Assembly (NCBI GenBank): GCA_038025085.1 | Contig: CM076139.1 | Coordinates: 43,194,807 to 43,258,806 of the forward strand | Length of the DNA: 64,000 nt | Reading direction: 5' to 3' | Origin: Tetragonia tetragonoides | Lineage: Eukaryota > Streptophyta > Magnoliopsida > Caryophyllales > Aizoaceae | In this document: positions 9,013 through 20,321 of the stretch, one piece after another | Layout of the letters: every line of letters begins with the position of its first letter | Position numbering within the stretch: position 1 is the stretch's first letter | Made by a program: the position numbers and the translations under genes | The notes under the pieces: generated by a model | The model's database searches: none | Told to the model about the DNA's origin: nothing | Seen by the model: the letters and a program-made list of their open reading frames with translations, nothing else

Positions 9013-11844
9013 TGTAATACCCCGTATCATTATTCATTTTAGAATAATAATTACTGAAAAGAAAATGCAATTTTTGGATTTAAAATATTAATTGGGCTCA
9101 TGATTTAAAATGCCTAATTAATGTATGGGTTTGTTTTGGATCCAATTAAATTAATTGGGCCAAGATAAGTTAAACAATTGGGTTTAATTATTTTCGGATT
9201 GGCCGAAAATAATTAAGGCCTAATTAGGGCCATTATTTTCGGCCAAGAGCCGAAAATATGGGAAAGGAACAGTTTTTATTTTGTGAAAATTATTTTTCCT
9301 AAAAAGGTGGATTTTGAGAGGGTTGACTGGTTATTAGTTTAGGAAGTTGAAGGAGAAAAGGAAGGAGTAGAATTAGGGATTTGGTTTTCTAATTGGACTC
9401 AACTTCCTCACTCATCAACTTAACCTATACAAAACAAACAAAAAAGTCACTCATATTTCTCTCTCTCAAACTCACGCACGACACACCTAGGAGAAAAGAA
9501 AGAGAAATTTCAATACTCTTTCACAATTCATCCTTTGCTCAGTTTTAATCCTTTGATTTTCAAGTAAGTGTTCTAAACTGGTTTTTAATTCTTAAAAGCT
9601 TTTAAATTTGATTCAAGTATGAGTTTTATGAACCCTAGTTTGTATGAGTAAACCCTAATTTAGTTTTACCTAGGGTTTGCTAGATTCTATTGTTTTTGCA
9701 TAATAGGATCATGATTAGGGTTGGGTTTATTTTTTTTTTTTGAATTGAATCAAAGTTTGAGTTCAAAAGGTTAGATCTTGTAATTTAATTAAATCTGAAA
9801 ATTTATTAATTGTGGATTTAATTAGATTAGGGTTTGTTAAATTTGTTTAAAAAAAAAAGGATTAGGTTGGTGCACAACGCGGCAGGGTCGTGTGCTGCAC
9901 ACGGCAGCACCCTGCCATGCTGTGGCTGCCTGGCGTCACCAGCCACCGCTGGCAGTGGTCAGCGGTGGTGACGGGTGGTGATGGTGGTGTTGTTTTGGTG
10001 TTGACTTGTTTTGACTTGTTGACTTGTTTTTAGGGTTTTGGAAAGTTTCCTAAATTAGTTTATACAAATTATTTTTGGAAATTTTGAGCATGCATGAGTA
10101 ACTGAAAATTACAGCAACTTAATTAATTAAATTAAGGGTACTAAATCATCTTTAAAGTTTAATAAAGTGGTTTAAAAGTCAAGGTATTGACTAATTGTGT
10201 ATTGTGGATTTGTTAGGACCCATTGACCGCGCTTAAAACATAAGGAGCTTACGTTTTTTGATTGTTGGACTTGCCTTATTTTTAAAGGTAATTCATTTCT
10301 AGATGAATTATGTAATTTCTTTGTCATAATTCATGTCTAGTGGAATTTGTATTCATTTGTCTAGTATTGGATTGAGAATGTTAATTCATATTTGGACTTG
10401 TGAGTATTTTGGAAAAGGGATAATTGATATTTATTTCCTTGTGATAATTCGTATAGAATTATGTTAGTGAATGTATGTGAAATGTTGGAAATTCACTTTG
10501 TGTAGCAATGTCTACTTGTTAATATTCATGTGAGAAGATGCATGATTTATTATGTTTATTGAACGAAAATTATGTTAATAATTGTTCAATTGAAATATAG
10601 CTTGTATTGCTATTTTGGTATCATGTTAGTAAGCATGTGAATCATGTTAGAAGCATGTTACTTCAATAAGTTGAAATCAACTTTGACTATTGAATTAGGT
10701 GATTTTGAATTAAGGCCTAGATGCCCTTCATGTAAAATGCCATCGGAAAATTGTAACCATATAGTGTTACTTGAGAACTGCCAAGATTATGTGATTTACT
10801 TGATTATGTGATCACCTTATTAAATGAATTGGGAGTTAAGACTTCTTTGTGTGAGAGATCCACCAAAGGACGCGAATGGGAATTGTCAATTGTTGCGTTG
10901 AGTGGGTTCATATTCTGCGGGGTATGGCTCCAACGTACTGAAATCTTGTATCCATATATGATGATTGGGCGAGTGGTTCTCCGGAACAGTTCTTCCTATA
11001 GACTTTAGGGTCGAAGGAGGGTATGCATACTTAGGAACATCTAGAAGTACTTCGAGAGTCATCTATACTCCGGGACGGTTGATCCCTCTTTTGCCATTGT
11101 GCACGGGACTAAGATCCTATTGGGCCTTCTGCGGTTGATTCCCGCATTCTTACGATTCTCTTCTCTCTAATGAACTTGGCTAATGGATGATAATAAATAA
11201 TGAGATTTATTATTTGGTGGTTACGCGTGCCTTTACTTTTAAAGCATGTTGTCTTATTTCTTAAAGCATGATTATTATTATTTAATTAAGCATATTGGCT
11301 TAACTTGGAGATTTTTAATGGATTATGTGGTTATGAATTACTCAGCGTAGCTGATTGGTTGTTTTTTTCATTTTTACATGTGTTTGTCGTCCATTTCTCT
11401 TCAATGGTGGACATATGATGAACCTATATGGAATTCGTCTATATGGGGGAGTAGATTGACAGGATTTGTAGCTCGAGGTGTGAGCTAGGGAAGGCGAAGA
11501 AAGAAGATTGTAAATCTTCTAAGAACAATTTATTTTTATTGTTTAGTTTGGAACTTCTTTTAATATTGGGATTTTATATTTGTAATGAGATTAATTCTCT
11601 TGCATGGGAATTAATAGTTACTATTTAATATTCTTTTGGACTAATTGTTTAAGTCTAGTTGGAAGATAGTTATTATTTAATTATCTAGTATGTATGTTTG
11701 GGATATAAACATTTGGTTTCTTTCTAGCCTTGTATTTAATTTGAACATTAAATACGGCGGTAGCGCTTCGAATTTTCAGGATTTTTCCGCTGCAACTCGT
11801 GATTTTAAATAGTTTTAAATTAGATAAAAATTCAGGGTGTTACA
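9013..11844. mobile_element. Solo LTR inserted in the DUF7745-like gene
   Basis: A 2,832-bp insert with LTR-type inverted ends: TGTAATACCC at the left and GGGTGTTACA at the right. Flanks are GGTGG (9008-9012) and CGTGG (11845-11849), a 5-bp target duplication with one mismatch. Removing the insert restores the gene frame across Trp-Trp-Gly. There are no retroelement domains inside, so it is a single LTR left by recombination. The superfamily is not determined; large Ty3 LTRs often have these ends. Short open frames inside look spurious. Confidence 0.7.
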
Positions 11845-12100
11845 CGTGGGGTCTAAAATCCGCAATCGGATATAGCAAGGAAACTGGATATTACCAAGTC
11901 CTTGGCCTGCATAACTCAATTTACATATTTCCTAGCCGTATCATGCGACAATATGGGAAACGCCAAATTATCCCACAAAAGGACAGTGTTGCTCCTACTA
12001 CGCGGGCCTTAACAATTAGCATGGTGAGATTATGGGAGTGTGCATGGGATCGTCATCCCAAGTGGACTATTCCTCATATCAAGGCCCCCACGGCCATATC

Positions 12101-14564
12101 CACTACAAGAAATGTCAACATTTACGACCATTTTTTAACGAGGACACGCGATTCTGGTCGTAATTGATGACCAATAACGACCAATTCCAGAACTTGTCGT
12201 AATTGTGTAGTTTTATTTACGACCAATGCGTTTTCTCGTCGTAACTGTTACAAAACTTGTCGTTAAAATTATGAAAATTTCAGACCAGCTGAGGCGGGAC
12301 TTTTCGCGGGTCAAAAGTAATGTCAACGACCAGTAACAAAACACCTACGACCGGTTTGTATGGTCGTAATTGTATAAACCCACAAAAGTCAAAAGAAAAA
12401 GCTTTTAGGAAAAAAAAAATGTAGTCTAGGTGACCAGATGGAGAAAACACGAGCCTTGACTTCACTTCACTTAGGTTTCCTTAGAAACACTTTCTCTCTC
12501 CTTAGAACACCCACAAAACCCATCTCTCTCCATATCAAGAACTATAATGGGTTTTAAATTCCATGCTTTACCTTGCTGTTAGAGATTTTTCTTGCTCGAA
12601 ATCGAATTGCAGTTCCTTGCTCCAAATTGCACAATCTGAACTGGTATGTTCTTCTTTTGCCCAAAATCTTAAATTTTGGCCTTCATCTTGCAAATTTTGA
12701 CGTATTGCGATTAAGAGAATTAAAAACTTAATTTGTGTATGGCTAGATTCCCAGATCTGATATTCGCCCTCTTTGTTCTTCTATTTAACAGATACTCTTT
12801 CTTTGCCTCTCTCTCTATCTATCTCTAGAATGTGTTCTTTCTCCAAGTTGCTAATGATTTTTATCTTTCTAATGCTACAAGCTCACCAATTTCTTGAAAA
12901 AGTACATGATATTAATTACAATGGATTTTTCTATATATTACTCGTCATTTTCTGGTGTTGGGGCTGTTTCAGTATTTGGAGGTGGTTGTATACTGGAGTT
13001 TGGTTTAGTAGATTTTCTTCATTTGGTTGTTGCTTTGGATTTGGTTGCTGTTTTCGCTCCCAATGTTCATGCTTAATTTATTTTTAATCAGTTACCTACA
13101 CTCTTGGATTTTATATTTTAAGCTGTTGGTTTTGGGTACAGAAAAAAACTTTGTTCTTCAATCTTTTACCTTCAATGTGGACTGTAGAATGAAAATATTT
13201 AAGTGTTGTGATATTTGGTAGATGTAGTGTTGGTTGAAACATGACTAATTCAAAGTAGTTGAATGTGGCTTTTCAGGATGAACTTTGTTGCTTAAATTCA
13301 TCACTTAGGCTACTAGAGCTGAACAAAACATCAAATTATGGCGTGCGACTTGAGTTTGTTGACAATATTGAGAGAATTATGATGGACATGGACTGATAGA
13401 TGGAGGAGTTTAGGGGTACCATAAAGTCAGGGGATGGAGGCAGAGATGATGGAGGAGTGCTGCACTAACCATGAACAAAAGTGTTTTAATTTTGGATTTG
13501 TTGCATTCTTGCTTAATTTTGAGTTGTGGTTTTTCTTTCTCTTCTGATTCTCTGTATGCCTTGAACTATATAAGCTTAAACTTGTCTGATCTTGGAAGTT
13601 TGACAAACTTGACAGCTCAAAGTTCATTAATTTTGTCTTGAGAGGAAAGAATCTTTGTTCCTGTTACTTTTTTTTTTTCCAGAGTTGTCTCAGCTCATAA
13701 ATGAAATTAGTGTATACTTTATGATAATCTTATACATTTTTCTCTTAAAATTTGCAGGTAGGTGATTAATTGAACAAGAGTAGAACATACTTTTTGAGAC
13801 ATGAAGTAAACTTTCGCGGATAGATAATACGTGCACAAGAGTTGAAGACACTTTTTGGGAGATGAAGCTTTTGTGTCCCTAAATTTTAGGGACCTTAGCT
13901 TTAAAAACAACGGATTCATGTCAATTTAAAGAGTTTGGCAGGTGATATATCTAATCACTGATTGTAACTAGTGCTAGTGATATGTGACACGTATTAATAT
14001 ATTTGAAGCACTTAATTATTATAAGCCCTCATGATCCATTTAATTATATTCCCAATTGTATTGAGTAAATGAGCCACTTACTGCATACTACAGAAAATTA
14101 GCGCAAGAACGAATCAACAGAAATGTTAACAAAATAATCTCATTTTTGAAGCAGCAAAGCAATACCTACATACGACGGGAAAATGGACATTTGCGACGAG
14201 ATATTGGTCGTAAGAAATGAAATCTGAGCAATCCAAAATAAGCAATTACGACCAGAAGTTGGTCGCAAATGCTTAACGTTTACGATGAGATATTGGTCGT
14301 AAGAAATGAAATCTGAGCAATCCAAAATAAGCAATTACGACCAGAAGTTGGCCGCAAATGCTTAACATTTCCGACGAGATCTGAACCTCGTCGTAAGTAT
14401 TAATTACAATGGCTGTCCAAATTCAGTCGTAATATTATTTACGACCAAGCCTTCTACGACTGGTCACGACGGTGCGCGTTTCTCGTCGTAAATGGGTATT
14501 TACGACGAGATTTGGGGCAATTACGACGGGAATCCGGTCGTAAATGTTGAATTTTCTTGTAGTG
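12101..14564. mobile_element. Non-autonomous CACTA (En/Spm) transposon
   Basis: It begins CACTACAAGAAATGTCAACA and ends with the reverse complement of CACTACAAGAAAATTCAACA. The inverted ends match over about 29 bp with two differences. The 3-bp target duplication ATC is exact (12098-12100 and 14565-14567). Sub-terminal regions are rich in TACGACC/GGTCGTA motifs in both orientations, the CACTA transposase-binding layout. No transposase domain was seen in 2,464 bp. It interrupts the DUF7745-like gene. Confidence 0.88.
14191..14368. repeat. 89-bp tandem duplication inside the CACTA element
   Basis: Two near-identical copies of a segment containing GATATTGGTCGTAAGAAATG, offset by 89 bp (14201 and 14290), each carrying sub-terminal TACGACC motifs. 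Confidence 0.75.
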
Positions 14565-15009
14565 ATCGTCGGCTTATGAGGCTTGGATGGATTGCAAGAC
14601 CGCAGAGGGTCGTCGTGCATGTAGGAAATCCGAACAAGACGATCTTAAGGCCCAATCGGTCAAAGCTAGTTTAAGACTCTCAAGCCCTAATGACCCTAAG
14701 GGGAAGGGTAAGAAAAAGGGAGTGAAGCATGTGAGGGGCATCCTCAACCCGAAGGCTAAGAAAGCCTTGGAAAAGATCACTACCAAGCCGCAAGTGGAGC
14801 CCTAAATTCGGGCCAATGATCATGAGTCGTCTTCAAGCACACCTCTAATGGAGGTTGAAGAAGAAGAACCTTTAGTTCGAGAGAGATGGGCTCCCAAGGA
14901 ACGCGAAGTAGAAGGCGCGAAAGCGGATGAGCCTATAGGAGATGCGGGCCCTACTACCGAAGTTACGGAGTTGTCTATTAAAGAAAATACTCTTTTGGAG
15001 CATGTCTAG

Positions 15010-15320
15010 CTTAGGATTGCCTTTTATTTTGCTTTAAATTCAATAAGGGTGATGTGCCCCCTTTTTAGACTTAGATTTAATTTTTCGCCTTATTACTTTG
15101 GAATTGCCAAGTCTTTGTAATGGACTTTATTATTATTTATGGAGACATGCTCATTTTTGTTTTAATATTGCAACTCGACTTTTATTTTTATTTTAACAAC
15201 TTTTGAACGCGAAAATGATGAAGGGGCCGGGCCCAATTGCAATTGGGTTGTCCTATGTATCTTTTTAGGGGAATCAGGCCGCTCGTAGTTCTTATCCGTG
15301 TGTTTTTTAACATTAAATCC

Positions 15321-15359
<39 letters not shown>

Positions 15360-15416
15360 GGGATTATGCAGCCTTATGTGGGCCTCTCGAAAGTACTATA
15401 TTGGGTGTCTTGCCTA
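15010..15416. other. Convergent 3' ends of the antisense gene and pol; T-tract
   Basis: About 0.4 kb between the stop of the plus-strand DUF7745-like gene and the end of minus-strand pol. It contains an uninterrupted T-run (15322-15357). No gene was seen. Confidence 0.5.
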
Positions 15417-16450
15417 AGCATAGAACCTCTTTAGTTAATCCATGTTTATCCATTGACTAAACTCAATCTCGTCCAAATCTGCCAATGTTGCAGCTCCACC
15501 TGTTAGGATCTTTGTAATGAGAAACGGACCTGACCAGCTTGGCCTAAACTTGCCTCTTGGGTCAGTGACATTGACCCTTACTTCTTTAAGTACTAGATCT
15601 CCAACTTTGAGATCTCATTTTGAGCCTTTGGTTGAAATGCTTTGTTAGTCTCCTTTGATAGATTGTCACATTGTGCAAAGCTTGCAACCTTTTTTCATCT
15701 AGTAAGACTAATTAGTCATAGCGGGCTTGGACCCAATCCACTTCTGGAATTTGAATTTCCAAGACGATTCGTAGAGATGGGACCTCTAACTCAATTGGTA
15801 ACACGACTTCCATCCCATAGACTAGGAAGTATGGTGTTGCTCCCGTCGATGCGCGGATAGATGTCCTGTAACCCCAGAGTGCGAATGGCAACTTGTCGGG
15901 CCAATCACAATAATTTTCGGACATTCTTTCGATGATTTATTGATATTCTTGTTAGCTGCTTCTACTGCACCGTTTGTTTGAGGTCTGTAGGGAGACGACT
16001 TTCGATGCTGGATCTTGAACTCGGCCAGGAGCTCAATTACTTCTTTCATGAAGTCTAACCCATATCGCCAATGATTTCTTGGGGAACCCCGTATCTAGCT
16101 ATTATATTATTCTTGATGAATTTGACCACATGTTTTGCTTTGAGCTTTGCGTATGATTGTGCTTCAACCCATTTAGTGAAGTAGTCAATTGCAACTAGAA
16201 TATATTCATGGCCCCCTTTTCCTTTTGGGGTTATCTTGCCAATGATATCTATTCCCCAAGCGGAGAAAGGCCAAGGTGAGGTTAAGGTGTATGATGGGCT
16301 TGGTGGCATGTGTTGTAGATTTGCATGTGTCTGACACTGTGTGCATCTTTTGACAAATTCACAACAATCTTTTTCCATTGTTGTCCAATAATAACCGAGC
16401 ATTATTATCTTCCTAGATAGCATCATACCGTTCATGTGCGGACCACAGAC
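15417..16450 (-). pseudogene. Ty3 integrase region of pol, frameshifted
   Basis: On the minus strand: zinc-binding part with CCEFVKRCTQCQTHAN, catalytic core with WGIDIIGKI (first Asp) and YFTKWVEA, YGVPQEIIGD (second Asp region), then in another frame SPYRPQTNGAVEAANK (Glu of the DDE triad), and in a third frame WALPFALWGYRTS-like sequence and PYFLVYGMEVVLPIE. The C terminus has WSGPFLITKILTGG and ends near 15417 after a premature TAA. Three frames are needed, so the enzyme is dead. Function in intact relatives: insertion of element cDNA into the chromosome. Confidence 0.85.
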
Positions 16451-16468
16451 TCCTGCATGTACATCTCT

Positions 16469-16780
16469 TCAGACCTTATGGGCCATTTCAGTGCCTAAAC
16501 ACAAGAGATTAATCCCATTTGGGGTTTTCTTGTACATTTGACCTTGTACCTCTATCAATTGGGTTGCGAGCCTTCTAAGCGCTTTTTGGGGTCTAGGACT
16601 AGAATTAGGAGGGTAAAGCTGATAAACGAGTAGATTCTTTATATCGGTGTACCACTCATCTTCTTCATCATGGAATACCTCCAGAGCGTCGCAGTATGAA
16701 GGCTCGGACCTTCTTTGTACACAAATAGGCATCATTCGAATGGTATCGGGTATATTGATCATGCTTTCTAATTTGGCCAA
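16469..16780 (-). pseudogene. Ty3 pol linker between RNase H and integrase
   Basis: Open segment containing WYTDIKNLLVYQLYPP and LRRLATQLIEVQGQMYKK, the conserved stretch that precedes the integrase zinc finger in Tat-lineage pol proteins. It is separated from its neighbours by stops or frame changes. Confidence 0.65.
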
Positions 16781-16897
16781 GGCATCTGCAAATTGATTAT
16801 CTTCTCATGGAAGGTATGTAAAGTGTATTTGGTTGAAGTACACTATGATCTTGTCTAAATATTCCTGGTAGAGTGCCAAGGATTCACTTTTGACTTT

Positions 16898-17158
16898 TCA
16901 TACTTTGGAAATTTGATTGATTATAAGCGATGAGTCCCCATAGACTCGAAGCGTCTTAGTGCCAAGGCTTATAGCGGATTGCAATCCTATTATGCAAGCT
17001 TCATACTCAGCGCCATTGTTGGTGACTTCGTGGTCTAACTTGACTGAAATAGGTGTATGTGCACCATCAGGGGACATTATTAGTACTCCTACTCCAAAAC
17101 CCTTTTGGTTAGATGCTCCATCAAAATAGAGTTGCCAAGTCTCGGTATCTAAGGTCAT
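16898..17158 (-). pseudogene. Second (archaeal-type-like) RNase H domain of Ty3 pol
   Basis: WQLYFDGASNQKGFGVGV, NNGAEYEACIIGLQ and LRVYGDSSLIINQ supply the Asp, Glu and Asp residues and spacing of an RNase H fold distinct from the standard Ty3 one. A second RNase H is a diagnostic gain of the Tat clade. The segment ends before the last catalytic region, where a stop or frame change occurs. Confidence 0.75.
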
Positions 17159-17333
17159 AACCCCTTCGTCTGGGAAGTGGTATTTTTCTTTGCGATCGGG
17201 CTCGTGTATAGCTTGGTCGGCTAAGTATTCCGAGATAGCGTGTCCTTTGATGGCCTTTTGTTGTTCAAATTTGAGGTCGAACTCTGATAGGAGGACTGTC
17301 CATCTGGCTATTCTACCATTCAGTATGGGCTTT

Positions 17334-17543
17334 TCAAATATGTATTTTAGAGGATTTTCTCCTCGATCTTATGTGGATCGTATGTTGGAGCATGCAATGT
17401 CGTAGTTTCTTGGTCGTCGCGACCAAGGCTAGGCACATTTTTTCTAGAGACGAATATCGGGTTTCGTATTCTAGGGGCTTCTTGCTCACATAGTAGATGA
17501 CCTTCTCTTCCTTGTTTATTTCTTGGGCTAGCATGGCCCCCAT
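17334..17543 (-). pseudogene. First RNase H region of Ty3 pol
   Basis: Contains the tract VIYYVSKKPLEYETRYSSLE and LALVATTKKLRHCM, standard in Ty3 polymerase RNase H domains. It is joined to RT through sequence with stops and frame changes (17544-17674). Confidence 0.75.
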
Positions 17544-17674
17544 CGACGTTTACGTGACAGTAAGGTAGAGAATTAGAGGTATGCCTGGAGTGGGAGGTAC
17601 TAGCACAAGTGGTTCGGACAAATAGGCCTTAATTTTGTCAAAGGCTTTTTGGCATTGTTCGTCCCATTCCATTT

Positions 17675-18526
17675 TTACCTCTTTTTGAGTTTCTTGAATA
17701 TAGGCTTGCAGGTGATAGTTAACTTGGAAATAAACCTGCTAATGTATTGGATCCTCCCTAGGAAACCTTTTATTTCTTTTTCTGTCTTTGGTGGTGGCAT
17801 ATCCATTATGGCCTTGATCTTAGATGGATCAATCTCTATTCCTCTGGTGCTTATGACAAATCCTAAAAGTTTACCGGATGTAACTCCGAATGCGCACTTT
17901 TTCGGATTAAGCCTCATGTTGTACTTCCTAAGTCTATCTAAGAACTTTTGAAGTGAGGGTACATGCCCTTCCCTCTCTTTGGACTTTATGATCATGTCGT
18001 CTACGTAAACTTCAGCCTTTTTATGCATCATATAGTGGAGCAGGGTTGTCGCGGTTCTTTGATATGTGGCCCCTGCGTTCTTAAGCTTGAATGGCAGTAC
18101 AGTATAGCAATAAGTGCCCCATTGTGTGATGAAAGTGGTTTTCTCTTCATCCTCTTTGTCCATCAGGACCTGATTATATCCCGCGTACCCGTCCATGAAC
18201 GATAGGAGGGCATGTCAAGCGGTATTGTCTAACAGAACATCTATATGGGGTAATGGAAAGTCGTCTTTTGGGCTTGCTTTATTCAAGTCCCTAAAATCCA
18301 CACACATTCGCACCCGTCCGTCCTTTTTTGAGACTGGGACGATGTTGGCTACCCAGTAGGGGTAATTGGCCACTCTTATGAAGCCTGCATCAAGTTGTTT
18401 TTGGACTTCCTCTTTGATCTTAAGAGCCCATTCTGGTTTCATTCTTCTTAGCTTTTGCTTGACTGCTTTGCAGTCGGGCTTTAATGGGATAGTCTGCTGG
18501 GCAATGTTGCGGTCTATGCCGGGCAT
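17675..18526 (-). pseudogene. Ty3 reverse transcriptase with in-frame stop
   Basis: The N-terminal half (18526-18215) has KEEVQKQLDAGFIRV, PYWVANIVPVSKKDGRVRMC and VDFRDLNKASPKDDFPLP. After an in-frame TGA (about 18212-18214, where relatives have a sense codon) the second half starts FMDGYAGYNQV. It contains the catalytic YVDD (AEVYVDDMIIKSKE) and the thumb motif LRKYNMRLNPKKCAFGV. The frame is otherwise intact through both halves. An open piece upstream (18539-18727) is the pol spacer before RT. Confidence 0.88.
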
Positions 18527-18987
18527 GTCCTTGTAGGACTAGGAGAAAACATCCGTATAATTCTTTAGGAATGTTACGAATTGTTCGCGTTCATTAGAGG
18601 TTAAAGACAAGCCTATTTGCATGTGGCGAGGCTCATCATTAATTGCAATATTTATTGTCTTTGTTTCTTCGACTATTGAAGTCTTTTGTTCATGTTCGAT
18701 TAATGCTTTAATGACTTCTTTTGGCAATTCTGTTATGTCTTATGAATTATTAGCAATAAGGCAATCCGAGTAAGCAAAATCGACACTCAAAATATTAATG
18801 GAAGCGGACAATACATCAATGAGGTCATCACTAATGACTTTAGTAGCAAAAGGAATAGACTGGGTGGACTACCCGACACTTCTAGGATAACAGACTCAGA
18901 ATTAGACCCGAACTCGGAATCAGACTCGGAATCAGAATTGGGCCTCTCTGAAGGACCATTGCGAATCGTGAACTTGTACTTGGCTCC

Positions 18988-19479
18988 CTAGACTGGAGTC
19001 CACTTCGTCTCGTGCTTCCCGGTGGCGCGGTCCGGCCCGATTGGGGCGATCAGCTTGGACGGGTCGAATCCTTCATTAAAAAGCAAAGTAAGGGGAAGCT
19101 TGTTTGTTGCCTCGTCGTATTGACAACGCTCTTCACCGAATAATAGCCCAAAGTCATCGGGTGCCATGTCATTAGCCCAATCTTTAGTGGATTGGTCCTC
19201 TTTAAGAGGTATTGGTGCGTCTTTACTCATGGCGAAACAGTCTTGAAATGCCTCAAAGCCTGGAACTAGAACTCCATTGATCGTGTATGGCTCTGGGAAT
19301 CCGTTATAGGGGTATAGATCGCCTTCTTGGAGAAATTGCCCATTGAGAGTAAGGGGATAGGGATCCATGCTATATGGAACGGGCTTGTTGGCCGTGCGGG
19401 CTCTTTTTCTAGCCATTTCCTTGGATATGTAAGCTCGGATCTCTTGCCTTGTGGGCTTGTAGCCTAGCCCAAATAGCAC
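18988..19479 (-). pseudogene. Protease-RT spacer region of Ty3 pol
   Basis: Open segment with FGLGYKPTRQEIRAYI near its start and LFNEGFDPSKLIAPIGP near its end. The GLGY-PT motif is a recurring element downstream of the protease in Tat/Ogre polyproteins. The sequence just upstream encodes HPKVAQSRWNTRIK in the same frame, which is shifted relative to the protease ORF. It therefore belongs to the same polyprotein, broken near 19530. Confidence 0.65.
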
Positions 19480-19529
19480 GTTTTTGATCCTGGTGTTCCA
19501 GCGGGATTGGGCTACCTTGGGGTGAGGAC

Positions 19530-20321
19530 CTAGAGTGGTGCCTGGAAAGTGACTTGCTTTCTAAGTAGAGCATGCACATTGAGCGTGGGCTCTATCGTTT
19601 CTATGAAGGCTATCTTCTCAAAGCCCCATAATTCTTCATCTTGCTCATTATACTCTATCTTTAGGACTGGAGCTTTTTCTATCTGGGCTACCATGGTATC
19701 AGCACAGACTTCCAGTGTGGATCCTGCTAGGGATAGCTTTACCTTTTGGTGAAGGGTCGAGGCTACAGCATTTAGCCCATGCAACCAAGGCCTTCCTAAA
19801 AGTAGATTGAAGGTGGATGGAATGTCAATGACGTGAAACTGGACCATTTTCTTGATTGGCCCAATATTGATATTCATGGAAAATGTGCCTAAGACGTTTA
19901 TTTTGGAATTGTCGTAAGCCCTTAGCCCTTGTGCAGAGTGCGGGAGATTGTTGCAGTCTATTTTGAGGTGTTCAGTCGTCCTCAAGGGGCATACATTTAC
20001 AGCGGAGCCATTGTCAACTAAAGTCATGGGGACTTGTCTTTGTTGACAAATTACAGTCAAATAAAGGGCTTTGTTGTGGTGGATACCTTCAGGTGGAAGG
20101 TCCTTGTCAAAAAAGGTGACAGGTGTGGATGACTTCCCTTGGACCAGGAGGTTAACAACATCTTCGGAAGTAGCATTTGGAGAAATGGTGGTCCCATTCA
20201 AAGCTTCTAATATGGCTCTTTTATGAGTGATAGAAGTGGTCAACAATTGCCAGATGGATATGTCGGCTTTTGTCCTTTGCAATTGTCTAAGGATGTTGGT
20301 TCCATCATCTTCCTTAGTCAC
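19530..20321 (-). pseudogene. Ty3 aspartic protease region
   Basis: 263 codons with the active-site stretch PMTLVDNGSAVNVCPL (Asp-Asn-Gly-Ser instead of Asp-Ser/Thr-Gly) and the flap/second-half motif FNLLLGRPWLH. Asp-Asn-Gly is, to my knowledge, a common variant in Tat-lineage proteases. The frame continues upstream past Met-1 into the gag end (through IPNRDPTQIEVTKEDD), so this Met is probably not the true start. It lies in the -1 frame relative to gag. Confidence 0.75.

Larger units (their letters stand above)
8137..15009 (+). pseudogene. Second antisense gene of the Ty3 element: DUF7745-like protein, split by a solo LTR and a CACTA element
   Basis: The coding sequence starts ATG ACA ATC (MTIFDVKFDKWLQTM) and continues through a frameshift near 8195 into a frame with AAVEFWDVKLHVFRFG, NELCPLPEEFAAIVGFP, then IWLIEHMCFIERP (exon after 8843), and WTVKWW at 9012. 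It resumes after the solo LTR at 11850 with GLKSAIGYSKETGYY and LWECAWDRHPKWTIP. It resumes again after the CACTA element at 14568 with YEAWMDCKTAEGRRA and a Lys-rich and acidic tail ending EHV-stop at 15007-15009. The FWD...FRFG...EL.PLPEE pattern resembles the DUF7745 family common in plant retroelements; its function is unknown. Breaks: frameshift near 8195, stop TAG near 8258, frame change near 8590 and TAA near 14803, besides the two insertions. Assignment to DUF7745 is from memory of the motif and should be searched. Confidence 0.5.

Noticed and set aside
10808..11008. 66-codon ORF in the solo LTR
   Set aside because: No similarity to known domains and no gene context; LTR sequence.
12773..13221. 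Short Phe/Leu/Trp-rich ORFs inside the CACTA element
   Set aside because: Low-complexity composition, no domain, overlapping frames; likely chance in AT-rich sequence.
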